NCBI GenBank assembly: GCA_964355675.1
Contig: CAYHEC010000012.1
Coordinates: forward strand, 1 to 64,000
Reading direction: 5' to 3'
DNA: 64,000 nt
DNA from: CAMBDS01 sp964355675
Lineage (GTDB): Bacteria > Electryoneota > AABM5-125-24 > Hatepunaeales > Hatepunaeaceae
Made by a program: the position numbers and the translations under genes. The notes beneath the pieces are model-generated. The model saw only the letters and a list, made by a program, of their open reading frames with translations. It was not told where the DNA came from and searched no databases. Below, one piece after another: positions 41,698-50,269 of the stretch; the first letter of the stretch is position 1; every line of letters starts with the position of its first letter.

Positions 41698-43506
41698 CTA
41701 TTTCACGAGCAAGAGCTTCCTTGTGGCAGTCTTTTCTGGAGTCGTGAGTTTGCATACGTAAATGCCAGCGCCAAGGCCTTCGGCATTCCAGACGACGGAA
41801 TGCTCACCAGCCCCGCCCTCTGCGGCGGGATGGGAGAATTGACCGGCGGCGACGCCGGTGCTACCAAACAAATCCGCCACCATCCTGCCCGAAAGGTCAT
41901 ACACCGCCAGCCGCGTAGGGGCCGCTTGCGAGCCCATCGAAAAACGTATCGTCGTCGTCGAATTGAAGGGATTCGGATAAGCCGAGTGTAGAGTGAAAAG
42001 TGAAGAGTGAAGAATGTCGGAAGGGACGTAGTCGGGGCGCTCACCCCGGGCAATTATAGTGACTTCGTGTTCGTCGGGATCATCAGAATAAACAAGGACG
42101 GTCTTTTCCAGTGACGCGCTCGAATCTGGCCGGATAAAGAACCAAAGAGTCAGCGCCGAATCGGGCGCAATTTCAAGCGGAGGATCAAAGTAACCTTCAG
42201 GACGGACAGTGATACAACTCATATCCAGTAAAGGCGGGATCGAATCTATGTGCAGTGGCGTTAGGCCTGCGTTGCGGATCACTACCGGCAGGCTGTCGAG
42301 TTCCCCCCAAGGAACTGGAGGAAAGTGTAGTTCGCGCGGCTCAACCTCAATATCCCGCTGATGAAAGTAAAACGCCCCCATATCGGCTCGTGTGCCGTCG
42401 GGATCGAGGGGCGCTTCCGGGTCACCGGCGTCGATGCAGGGCGAGTCGGCGGTCAGATGGAAGTCGCCGTTGTCGGGGTCCGCGAAGAGGGGGTCGGAGT
42501 CGATGTTGCCATCGCCCCAATCGAATTGGGGATCGCCATCTAAACGAACAGCGTTTTCGCCATCCTCAATATCATTATAATCTAACGATGCAGACAGACC
42601 GGCTGGTTCGTCTCGGGCTATCACAACGAGTTCATCTTGTTCACCGAGCAAAATAGAATTGGAAATCATCAACGTGCCGGAAGTTCTCTCGTCCATTCCT
42701 GATGCAAATAGCACCAATCCACCCGGCCCCGATCCGATTATCGAAACTTGATCAAGAGCAAACGAGCCGACAAAGCCTTGATCAAAATATAAAGAAATCT
42801 GGGGTATTTGCCAGTCTTCATACGCTTCAGTCGGATTATTAGCGATCACGCTACGGCGCATAACAAAATTGCAGTCTCCGATATCAAATACGGAATATCC
42901 AGGCTGATTGAGAAATATTTGGCAATCTTCGATAACAATTTGACTGGAGAAAAAAGAGAAAATGCTGCTTTCAAGACCACCACTATTATTAGTAAATTTG
43001 ACCCGTCGTATTGTAACTCGTGATCCCCATGCACTCATCGCCACACCCTGCAACTGCCCCTCGTTGAAAGTGTCTTTGATGATCAAATCCTGAAATAACG
43101 CGCGACATCGTTCTCCAGTTATGATCGCAGTTCCAGATGTCTCTCCGCCATTCCCCCCATTTTGGATCATTAGGCCGCGAACTTCAAATGAAATGGGGTC
43201 GTTGCCCGAATCAATGACTATTCCCATGCCTGCGGCATCTATGGCAGTAGAATCAATATATGAACTGTCACCGGTGACCAGTAACAGACTCCCAAGGACT
43301 ATATTCTGTCCTGCCAATACGAGTCTCTCTTCATATGTCCCCGGCTGTACAAGAACCGTATCCCCGTCTCGTGAGGCATCAATCCCCGCCTGAATCGTCT
43401 GATAATCCTCCGGGACGTTGAGAATCCGCGCCTCAGCATGACCGAAGGCGATGAAAAGGATGGCGGTCACTGCGAGTCGTCGGCTGAGCCAAAGTAACTT
43501 ACGCAT
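41698..43506 (-). CDS. Secreted beta-helix protein with T9SS-like CTD
   Basis: A 602-aa exported protein, paralogue of the genes at 34581 and 36322. The start at 43506 gives MRKLLWLSRRLAVTAILFIA and then RILNVPEDYQTIQAGIDASR. A beta-helix body, SPCIDAGDPEAPLDPDG, an ASH-like Ig domain and a CTD (SAYPNPFNSTTTIRFS...KLLLVK) follow. The linker LHSSLFTLHSA is coded by AGTGAAGAG repeats. CTD loop 1 is the GTAG palindrome (41915-41935). Loop 2 contains CCCGCC-CTCT-GCGGCGGG and ACCGGCGGCGACGCCGGT (about 41813-41872). Confidence 0.78.
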   Translation of the reverse strand: MRKLLWLSRRLAVTAILFIAFGHAEARILNVPEDYQTIQAGIDASRDGDTVLVQPGTYEERLVLAGQNIVLGSLLLVTGDSSYIDSTAIDAAGMGIVIDSGNDPISFEVRGLMIQNGGNGGETSGTAIITGERCRALFQDLIIKDTFNEGQLQGVAMSAWGSRVTIRRVKFTNNSGGLESSIFSFFSSQIVIEDCQIFLNQPGYSVFDIGDCNFVMRRSVIANNPTEAYEDWQIPQISLYFDQGFVGSFALDQVSIIGSGPGGLVLFASGMDERTSGTLMISNSILLGEQDELVVIARDEPAGLSASLDYNDIEDGENAVRLDGDPQFDWGDGNIDSDPLFADPDNGDFHLTADSPCIDAGDPEAPLDPDGTRADMGAFYFHQRDIEVEPRELHFPPVPWGELDSLPVVIRNAGLTPLHIDSIPPLLDMSCITVRPEGYFDPPLEIAPDSALTLWFFIRPDSSASLEKTVLVYSDDPDEHEVTIIARGERPDYVPSDILHSSLFTLHSAYPNPFNSTTTIRFSMGSQAAPTRLAVYDLSGRMVADLFGSTGVAAGQFSHPAAEGGAGEHSVVWNAEGLGAGIYVCKLTTPEKTATRKLLLVK

Positions 43507-43872
43507 GATGAAACCCTCGTTGAAAAGTGAAATTGTCGGGCAATGGTCAAATAGATCGAAACCTGATAGTCTGTGCTTCGGAAGATGCACTAATTCAATT
43601 TACAATGAGTTTGACAATAAAGCAAGAGTTCAGAGCTCACCGCTTTGACGTGGGCTGGGGAAGGACAACGGATTTAGCGGATTTAACGAATTTTCCGGAC
43701 ATGTTGAAACGGTAAGCACGGTAAGCTCTGAACTACCATAACCCGCCGAGCGAAGCTCGCCGGGCTACACGCACCATAATACTTTTCCACTTTTCCACTT
43801 TCGCACTTTCGCACTTTCGCACTTTCGTACTTTCCCTTGCTAAATACTTGCGCAAGTGTTATACTTAAGGCT
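43507..43872. other. Intergenic region between divergent genes
   Basis: No gene. It should hold the promoters of both divergent flanking genes, but none could be set with confidence; TTGCTT-N17-TAAATT on the minus strand is a weak candidate for the beta-helix gene. It contains a GTAG-type palindrome, CCCGCCGAG-CGAAG-CTCGCCGGGCTAC (43742-43768), and a run of CTTTTCCA/CTTTCGCA octamers (about 43785-43840). Confidence 0.6.
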
Positions 43873-44883
43873 ATGAAATCCAGAAACCGCACATTCAGGC
43901 GAGTTGGGCTCAGCGGCACGCCCCCAGATCAGGTCGAGGTGAGTCAAGCAAGACGCTTAACCTACGCGAGTCAAGCGAGACGCTTAACCTACGCGCTCCT
44001 GTTGATGTTAGCATCAACAATAGCATCGGCATCGCCTTTTCCGTACCACCTGCCACCGCTGAGTAGCTCATCGGTCGGAGCCGGTATGGCGACGCTTGCC
44101 GAAGGCGACGATCCTTCGACTATTTTCTGGAATCCGGCTGGCATCGCCCTGATGAACCAGATGGCGGCGCAATTGACGCTCACCTCCTTCGATGGCGGCA
44201 AACCTGCCTCGTGGTCGGTGCTGATTGCCAACAGCGCTCAAGGTGGAGCCAGCCCGTTCGGACTTGGTTTAATCCGAAAGGTTTCATCAAACAAATCAGG
44301 AGAATTCAAGTCGTTCGAGGTGCTCAACCCGCTCGCCTATCGAGGCAACCATAGCCAAATGGCATGGGGCTTTACCCCCAAGTTTGTCGCCGAAAACTAC
44401 GGTGAAAAATGGGTTTACGGGATGAAGCTCGATCTGGGAATCTCCTTGAAGACTGAGCGAAAATCGGGGATGGTGCTGGCGTTTGTCATGCAGAACTGTG
44501 CTGGAAGTAATCTCCGGGCGTTTCAATGGGACAGTTGGGGTGGACTCAAATCCGGCAGTGAAGACAACCGCCTGAGGATGTACTTCCAAGTTCGCCTTGA
44601 CAAGCCGTTCAAGGTAAGTTATCTGTCTGAAAATTATCGTATTGGGGCACGTCTGAAACCGGAAGATCCTAAAATGCCGGAAGTGCGCGCCGGGCTGATC
44701 CGCGAGCGTGGAGTAGTTCAATATACAGCCGGGCTAAGCTATCCTATCGCCAAGCGTTCGAACTTGATCGAGTACGCAATCATCTGGAATCCAGAGGAGA
44801 AAGAATCATTCGCCCATTTTCTGACTTACGGATACCATATTCAAGGCGGAACTCCATCAAAACCTGGCACTATGTCGTGGTAG
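43873..44883 (+). CDS. Outer-membrane beta-barrel protein (PorV/OmpP1-like)
   Basis: A 336-aa barrel-type protein. The motif PFPYHLPPLSSSSVGAGMAT, then LAEGDDPSTIFWNPAGIAL, is the N-terminal signature of FadL/PorV-type barrels. The N-terminus MKSRNRTFRRVGLSGTPPDQ is long and is followed by two copies of the 9-residue unit SQARRLTYA (the first preceded by VEV) before the hydrophobic LLLMLASTIASAS. The unit is coded by a 27-bp tandem palindrome (43941-43994). The stop codon lies in another palindrome (44880-44904). The protein may be an accessory subunit of a secretion channel; this is inference. Confidence 0.7.
   Translation: MKSRNRTFRRVGLSGTPPDQVEVSQARRLTYASQARRLTYALLLMLASTIASASPFPYHLPPLSSSSVGAGMATLAEGDDPSTIFWNPAGIALMNQMAAQLTLTSFDGGKPASWSVLIANSAQGGASPFGLGLIRKVSSNKSGEFKSFEVLNPLAYRGNHSQMAWGFTPKFVAENYGEKWVYGMKLDLGISLKTERKSGMVLAFVMQNCAGSNLRAFQWDSWGGLKSGSEDNRLRMYFQVRLDKPFKVSYLSENYRIGARLKPEDPKMPEVRAGLIRERGVVQYTAGLSYPIAKRSNLIEYAIIWNPEEKESFAHFLTYGYHIQGGTPSKPGTMSW
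43941..43994. repeat. 27-bp tandem palindromic element in a signal region
   Basis: Two direct copies of GAGTCAAGC-(A/G)AGAC-GCTTAACCTACGC, each with a GTCAAGC...GCTTAAC stem and a CTACGC end (GTAG on the other strand). They lie in frame in the n-region of the signal peptide of the gene at 43873, and encode SQARRLTYA twice. Confidence 0.9.
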
Positions 44884-44904
44884 GGGCGCATTGCAATGCG
44901 CCCC
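44880..44904. repeat. GTAG palindrome overlapping a stop codon
   Basis: GTAG followed by GGGCGCATTG and the reverse complement. The TAG of the head is the stop codon (44881-44883) of the barrel gene. Its sister element with one base change per arm (GTAGGGGCGTATTG) is at 51339-51366 within the yhaO-like gene. Confidence 0.88.
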
Positions 44905-44947
44905 ACAACTTGCAACTAACAACTCGCTAACCCATTTGAGGTAAAGC

Positions 44948-47821
44948 TTGTATCTGGAACGTCTTAACATTCGCGGCTTCGGCTGTTTAAGGACATCGGT
45001 CAGTTTTGCTACTGACCGAGTCAATCTTGCTGTTGCCGACAACGAGACCGGAAAGTCAACTCTGATCGCGTCCATTCTCGCCGCTTTCTACGGAATTGTC
45101 GAAGACTTGCGCGATCGTCGTGACAAGCGCCCACACCGCCGTCATGTCATTCCCTGGGAGAATCCTGACGAGTTTGGGCTTGAACTCGACTTTTCGAACG
45201 ACTCGCGTAAGTGGCGGATCGAACGAGATTTCAACTCGGGTGAAGTCCGTCTGATCGACCGCGATACCGGCAGAGACCACGCCGCAGACTTTCATCGCGG
45301 GCGAGGAACTTACATGATCGGCGAAGAGTTGATCGGACTGCCGGTCGATGAGTTTTTGAAGAGCTTTTACTTGAAACAGGAAGAGATACTCGAAATCCGC
45401 GAATCGAAAGGGCTGACACATTACATTCAGGGAGTTGCCACTTCTTTGGAAGGCGGGACATCATCCGAGCTTGCCATTCAGCGGTTGCGCGACGCCCGCG
45501 ACAAATATCCCTTCGAAGGCAGTCGTGACGGGTTGAAAATCGAGACAGCCACAAAACGACTCCAGACTGACCGAGAAAGCTGTCTTATTGAAATTGAAAA
45601 ACTTGAACGTGCGCGCAACGAGGTCGAGCCTGAAGCGGAACGGCTGATCAAAATCGAAGCAGAGGTCGAACTTCTTAGAGTTGAACGCGAGACGGCCATT
45701 CGCCAGGGTGATATTGCAGATATTCGTGAACTTCGTCAATTAATCGACGCTCAGAAGAAAAAGCGTGAGGAAATCGAAGCTCTCACTAAAGTTGCGGAGG
45801 AGCTGAAGAATTATGAATCGTTCCCGTCCACCAAGTGGGAGCAACTCATCAGTCTGTCTCAACGAGTAAATGACCTCACTACGCAGGCGATTACGCTTGA
45901 GGCACGCCTGAAAGACGAAGGCGATTTTCCCTTGTCCAAACTTGAGTCCGACCTGCAAAGCCACCGGGATCTTGCTGGAGTCACCGAAGGCGAAGCCCGT
46001 GACCTTGAGTCATGCGTGACACGTCTGAATGACCGCCGGGAAAGGCTCGACCAGGCACTGATGATAAAAGAGAAGTTGGAGAGGGAACTAAAAATAGGCG
46101 GCGTCGATAAGGAGCGTTTTACGAGACTGCAAGAGATATTTTCGGGATTAACGATAGATGAACGCCGGTTCATCGAGCGCTTTCGAGCCGCGTATGCTGA
46201 GGAAGATGCCCTCTACCGTGAACTGAAAACTCGCCGGGAGTGGAATGAGCGAGAACGGGGCTTGCTTGTCGCCCGGCAACAGAAGGTCATCAACACGGCG
46301 CGACTCTTCGGCTTAATGTCTGCGATGATGATCCTCGCCGGCGGGACGCTGATTCTGCTAACCAGGGGAGAGTGGCTGGGGCAGGTATTGGCAGGATTGG
46401 GAGTCGTATTCGGAGCAATTGGGGCAATAACGAGAGGGATGGCGGGGAGTGGGGATGCAGGGACGCTGAAGAAGTTAGAAGTGGATATAGCTGACGTGAT
46501 CAAAGGGGAGGATGAGTCTCACGCCAAGGTTGAAAAAATTGGCAGAGATTTGACTGAAATTGCGAACCGGCTCGGATTTGAAGGCGGGCATGAACTACTG
46601 GCAGAATATTTCCAATTTGATGAGATGAAGGATAAAATAGAACCTCTGATTAATACAGAGAAGGATGCAACTCGATCCAATGAAGAATTCAAGTCAGCTC
46701 TTGGACAGCTTGCCCCGTTCTTTTCACGCGCCGGGGATAACCTGCCGGACGGTGAAAGTGCTTTGGATGCGGCGAGGTATCTATTAAGCCGGTATCGAGA
46801 GGTCGTGAAACTGAGTGCAGAATTTAAGGCTGTAAAGGCCAAGCGTGACGAGATTGATTCAGAATTGACAAGAGTGAAGCGGGATTGTGAACCGAACAGG
46901 CAGACTTGCTATGAAATTCTCAGAATGGCGGGCATCGAAAAAACCGAACCGCTGGATGAAGCGGTCGAAAAATTCAAAGAAGGCCTGGAGAGTTATAAGC
47001 GTTACAATGACGTCGCAGTCGAGAAACTGCCCCGTCTCCAGAAAGAATTGCTTCCAACAGTCGATCTCGCCGCTAAAAACGAACGTCTCGCACAATTAGT
47101 CGCTAAAACCTCGATAGGCGAATCCGCGCCCGAACTGGAACATCAAAAGGAGTACTACCGCGACCTTGCTGAACAGAAGGCTCGTGAGGAGGAAAGGCTT
47201 AGGCTTTCAAGGGAGGCGATCTCCCGTCAGATCGTAGTGGCTTATGACCGCTTCCAGTCGCAGTACCCCGATCTCCGAAGGCGTGTTGAGGAGCTTGACG
47301 ACAAGATCAATCAGGCTGAAAACTTCAAGGCTGAGGTCGATATGGCGGTGCAGATCATGAACGACATCTCGCGCGAGGTTTATCGTTCGTGGGCGGCGGC
47401 TCTTTCGGAGGAGGCGGCTCCGTTCCTCGAAGCCCTTAATCCGAGGTACTCCGACTTGCAGTTCCATGAGGATTTGACCTTTGTGGTGCGCGATAAATCC
47501 GCCAACAAACTGCTGACTTCCGCTGAGGCGGAGATGATCCTTTCCAGCGGCGCTCGCGACGAGGTATTCCTTGCGGCGAGGCTGGGGATAGCCTGTTACC
47601 TTGCGAGGGGGGCAAAGGGCTCGATGCCGATAGTGCTGGACGAGCCATTGGCGGCGGTCGATGACGAGAAGTTCATCTCGGGCATGAGGTTTTTCCTGCA
47701 ACAACTTTCGACCAAGCACCAACTTCTGATCTTGTCCTGCCACGAGGAGCGCCATCGCTGGCTTGCCGGACGAATACCGGTGATATTCGAAGAGAAGGTG
47801 CATAAGTTGGTGCTCAGATAG
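44948..47821 (+). CDS. YhaN-type AAA ATPase (SbcC/Rad50-like DNA repair)
   Basis: A 957-aa SMC-like ATPase. Walker A reads ADNETGKST (30-38). Long coiled-coil arms lie at about 180-450 and 510-840. Two membrane helices interrupt the coil (about 453-500, FGLMSAMMILAGGTLILL and VLAGLGVVFGAIGAITRG). The signature SSGARDEVFLAARLGI and Walker B PIVLDEPLAAVDDEKF stand near the C-terminus. The paired membrane helices match the YhaN subfamily rather than SbcC. The partner nuclease of the YhaO type is at 50943, separated by 3 kb. The TTG start at 44948 follows TTTGAGGT. Confidence 0.85.
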   Translation: MYLERLNIRGFGCLRTSVSFATDRVNLAVADNETGKSTLIASILAAFYGIVEDLRDRRDKRPHRRHVIPWENPDEFGLELDFSNDSRKWRIERDFNSGEVRLIDRDTGRDHAADFHRGRGTYMIGEELIGLPVDEFLKSFYLKQEEILEIRESKGLTHYIQGVATSLEGGTSSELAIQRLRDARDKYPFEGSRDGLKIETATKRLQTDRESCLIEIEKLERARNEVEPEAERLIKIEAEVELLRVERETAIRQGDIADIRELRQLIDAQKKKREEIEALTKVAEELKNYESFPSTKWEQLISLSQRVNDLTTQAITLEARLKDEGDFPLSKLESDLQSHRDLAGVTEGEARDLESCVTRLNDRRERLDQALMIKEKLERELKIGGVDKERFTRLQEIFSGLTIDERRFIERFRAAYAEEDALYRELKTRREWNERERGLLVARQQKVINTARLFGLMSAMMILAGGTLILLTRGEWLGQVLAGLGVVFGAIGAITRGMAGSGDAGTLKKLEVDIADVIKGEDESHAKVEKIGRDLTEIANRLGFEGGHELLAEYFQFDEMKDKIEPLINTEKDATRSNEEFKSALGQLAPFFSRAGDNLPDGESALDAARYLLSRYREVVKLSAEFKAVKAKRDEIDSELTRVKRDCEPNRQTCYEILRMAGIEKTEPLDEAVEKFKEGLESYKRYNDVAVEKLPRLQKELLPTVDLAAKNERLAQLVAKTSIGESAPELEHQKEYYRDLAEQKAREEERLRLSREAISRQIVVAYDRFQSQYPDLRRRVEELDDKINQAENFKAEVDMAVQIMNDISREVYRSWAAALSEEAAPFLEALNPRYSDLQFHEDLTFVVRDKSANKLLTSAEAEMILSSGARDEVFLAARLGIACYLARGAKGSMPIVLDEPLAAVDDEKFISGMRFFLQQLSTKHQLLILSCHEERHRWLAGRIPVIFEEKVHKLVLR

Positions 47822-48000
47822 GTTAAGGTTAAGGTTGAGGTTGAGGTTAAGGTTAAGGTAGAACGGGCGTCCCGCCCGTTTGGGCTGCTGCCGCCCTGCC
47901 GTGGTTGGCAGTACAGATCTTCTGTCACCGCCCTGCCGGTGACAGCCTGCAAGCCATCAACCCTCTGAGGTTGACGGGCAAAACGATAAGAGAGAATCAA
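47821..48000. repeat. Hexamer run and palindromes after the YhaN-type gene
   Basis: A run of GGTTAA/GGTTGA hexamers (about 47821-47857) is followed by ACGGGCG-TCC-CGCCCGT (about 47862-47880), an imperfect CTGCCGCCCTGCC hairpin and GTCACCG...CGGTGACAG (about 47926-47944). No gene. Confidence 0.7.
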
Positions 48001-48216
48001 ATGTTGACAGACTACATACAAGCCGCGCTAAACCACGCTGGCTACGAACAGATGGAAGACGGCAGATTTTTCGCCACGATTTCGGGACTGAAGGGTCTTT
48101 GGGCAGATGGCGATACCATCGAGTTGTGCCGAAAAAATCTTATCGAGACATTGGAAGATTGGATTTTTATCAGCCTAAAGGAAGACCTACCGATACCGAA
48201 GATAGTAATAAATTGA
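48001..48216 (+). CDS. HicB-like antitoxin
   Basis: A 71-aa HicB-type protein (LTDYIQAALNHAGYEQMEDG, FFATISGLKGLWADGDTIEL, EDWIFISLKEDLPIP). This is the partial RNase H-like fold of HicB antitoxins without a DNA-binding tail. A HicA toxin is not present; a DUF4258 gene follows and may be the partner. The ATG at 48001 starts at the family N-terminus; the stop overlaps the next ATG. Confidence 0.8.
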   Translation: MLTDYIQAALNHAGYEQMEDGRFFATISGLKGLWADGDTIELCRKNLIETLEDWIFISLKEDLPIPKIVIN

Positions 48217-48542
48217 TGGAATGGAAAGCGACAATCCAATCCAGCTTTTCTCGTGGAGCGGTCTATTTCACTAACCACGCCAAGCATGAAATGGAGGTTG
48301 AGGAGTTCGGCGTCATTTCTACATCCGAGATTATTGAAGCGGTCGATCATCTCGAGGTTTTGGGAGATTATCCGGACGATACTCCTTATCCAAGTGCGCT
48401 AATTTTTGGAATTACAAACACAGGACGCCCGATCCATTTTGTTTGTGCCTTTGATAATGACGAAGATTATCTCACCATCGTGACAGTTTATCAACCCGAC
48501 CCTGACCTTTGGGTCGATTTCAAGAAAAGGAAACGACAATGA
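48216..48542 (+). CDS. DUF4258 protein (RelE-like toxin candidate)
   Basis: A 108-aa DUF4258 protein. The segment YFTNHAKHEMEVEEFGVIST, then EIIEAVDHLEVLGDYPDD and PIHFVCAFDN, is the family signature; the fold is predicted to be close to RelE/ParE toxins. It starts inside the stop of the HicB-like gene and its stop overlaps the YgiT gene, so three genes are translationally coupled. Confidence 0.83.
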   Translation: MEWKATIQSSFSRGAVYFTNHAKHEMEVEEFGVISTSEIIEAVDHLEVLGDYPDDTPYPSALIFGITNTGRPIHFVCAFDNDEDYLTIVTVYQPDPDLWVDFKKRKRQ

Positions 48543-48769
48543 AATGCGTCATCTGCAAAGGAGACGATATTCGCCTCAAGCAAGTCAAAGAGGAAATGAC
48601 CAGCGGGACGGATATCATTCACGTATCGGTTACCGTCCCGGTCTGCCGGACTTGCGGTGAGCGGTATTATGACTTGAGGACGATGCGGTATCTCGAAGAA
48701 ACAGCAAGAAAACTTCGCGATAACGAGCTTGAACTTCGGAAGGTCGGACTGGTGTTGGAAGCAGTTTAA
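48539..48769 (+). CDS. YgiT-type zinc-finger protein
   Basis: A 76-aa protein with two CxxC pairs (MKCVIC and VCRTCGERYYD), the YgiT zinc finger, and a short helical tail (YLEETARKLRDNELELRKVG). The common partner of DUF4258; predicted antitoxin. A relative is at 3346. It overlaps the DUF4258 stop by ATGA. Confidence 0.85.
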   Translation: MKCVICKGDDIRLKQVKEEMTSGTDIIHVSVTVPVCRTCGERYYDLRTMRYLEETARKLRDNELELRKVGLVLEAV

Positions 48770-48791
48770 CCCGAAAAAAAGGAGACCCAAA

Positions 48792-50261
48792 ATGAAACCG
48801 TTATTCGTATCGCTAATGTTAGTGGCGGGACTCTGGGCGGGGGAAGGATTCGGGCAGGTGGAAGTCGAATGGGAAAGGACCATCCAACACGGCATTAGTG
48901 ATCGTTTCTATGATATTACTTTACTTGATGATGACGATTTCATATTGACTGGCGCCACCCACCTTTCTGTTCCAGCAGAGGAACGGACATTGGTAATGCA
49001 ATTAGCATCCAGTGGGGAGGAGATATCGAGGCGGGAATATGGTCGAGACGATCAGCTCAGCCTCACTAAATCGTTACGAACGTCTGATGGCGGGGTATTG
49101 TTGATAGGCAGAATCGGGGATTTCGCATGGGATGGAGCTGATGCACTTGTGATGAAATTCAATGGTGATGGCGACAGTCTTTGGAGTCGAACCTATGGCG
49201 GTAATCTAAGTGATTGGTTTAATTGCGCTCTCGAAACCGATGGCAGTGGATTCTTGCTCTGTGGCGGCACATTTTCATCAGGGGCTGGAGGGAGTGATTA
49301 TTGGCTGTTAAAAGTTGATGAAACAGGTGAAGAGGTATGGTCTGCCACTTACGGTGGTCGCGGTGACGAACAAGGTACGGCTATCGCCCGGGTTGGGGAG
49401 AATTACTGCATTGCGGGAAGTTTTAATCCTAGAGGGATTGGACCGAACGATATCTACTTATTTGCGATTAATCAAGACGGTGACAGCCTTTGGTCTCATC
49501 GATATGGTGGCCAGGGGAATGAACAATCTTCTTCGATGGAATCAACTCACGATGGGGGGATAATTATTGGGGCAACTACGACATCGTTTGGTTCCGGAGG
49601 TGCGGATTACTGGCTATTAAGACTCGATAGTAATGGAGATAGTCTTTGGTCGAGAACGTATGGCGGAAGCGGAACTGATGAGTGTTACAAAATTATTGTG
49701 TGTAATAATGGCGGTTATGCGCTTGCTGGGAACAGTGAATCCAATCAAGAGCGAGAATACGATTTTTGGTTAATGCGAGTTGACGAAAGAGGCGACAGTC
49801 TTTGGTCAAGTTACTTTGACGGGGGTGGCAACGAATATTTTGCCGGTCTTACACAGGATGCAACCAGCAGCTTCATCTTAGTGGGCTCCACTTTGCCGAG
49901 GGGTGAAAATAGCTTGGGATGGGTCATCAAAACCACCCCCGACCCTGTGTCCGTCCGATATCCGTTCTTAAACCTTGAACCTTCAACCTTTAACCTTGTC
50001 TCCGCCTTCCCGAACCCGTTCAACAGTACGTTGAACATTCGATTAGGTCTCGATAAATCGGCCCCTACGCGGCTGGAGATATTCGATCCGCTGGGAAGAA
50101 GAGTGGCGGATTTGATTCCCGGTGTCGGGCTCGGCGGCCCAACCTACGCGGGAGAGGGGCGGATAGTCTGGGATGCGACCGGGATGCCTGCGGGAAACTA
50201 TTTCATCAGCCTTGAGACCCCGCAAACGACATCGATGAGACAAGTGACCTTGATTAAGTGA
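48792..50261 (+). CDS. Secreted beta-propeller protein with T9SS-like CTD
   Basis: A 489-aa exported protein (signal MKPLFVSLMLVAGLWAGEGF). Six or so repeats of the pattern DGDSLWSRTYGG...GSGGADYWLLRLD form a beta-propeller common in FCB exoproteins. The linker NLEPSTFNLVSA before FPNPFNSTLNIRL is coded by AACCTT-type repeats (about 49971-49998). In the CTD, loop 1 (DKSAPTR) and loop 2 (GVGLGGPTYAGEG) are coded by palindromes with a CTACGCG end (50051-50070 and 50127-50150). The end is MRQVTLIK. The ATG at 48792 follows AAAAAAAGGAGACC. Confidence 0.8.
   Translation: MKPLFVSLMLVAGLWAGEGFGQVEVEWERTIQHGISDRFYDITLLDDDDFILTGATHLSVPAEERTLVMQLASSGEEISRREYGRDDQLSLTKSLRTSDGGVLLIGRIGDFAWDGADALVMKFNGDGDSLWSRTYGGNLSDWFNCALETDGSGFLLCGGTFSSGAGGSDYWLLKVDETGEEVWSATYGGRGDEQGTAIARVGENYCIAGSFNPRGIGPNDIYLFAINQDGDSLWSHRYGGQGNEQSSSMESTHDGGIIIGATTTSFGSGGADYWLLRLDSNGDSLWSRTYGGSGTDECYKIIVCNNGGYALAGNSESNQEREYDFWLMRVDERGDSLWSSYFDGGGNEYFAGLTQDATSSFILVGSTLPRGENSLGWVIKTTPDPVSVRYPFLNLEPSTFNLVSAFPNPFNSTLNIRLGLDKSAPTRLEIFDPLGRRVADLIPGVGLGGPTYAGEGRIVWDATGMPAGNYFISLETPQTTSMRQVTLIK
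50127..50150. repeat. GTAG-type palindrome coding CTD loop 2
   Basis: GGGCTCG-GCGG-CCC followed by AACCTACGCG, which is GTAG-headed on the other strand. It encodes LGGPTYAGE. A related element at 50051-50070 (CGATAAATCG followed by GCCCCTACGC) codes loop 1 of the same CTD. Confidence 0.75.
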
Positions 50262-50269
50262 ACGCGCCG

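Noticed and set aside
47821..47857. Telomere-like GGTTAA repeat
   Set aside because: It is only six imperfect hexamers, one of several short tandem runs with other words at gene boundaries.
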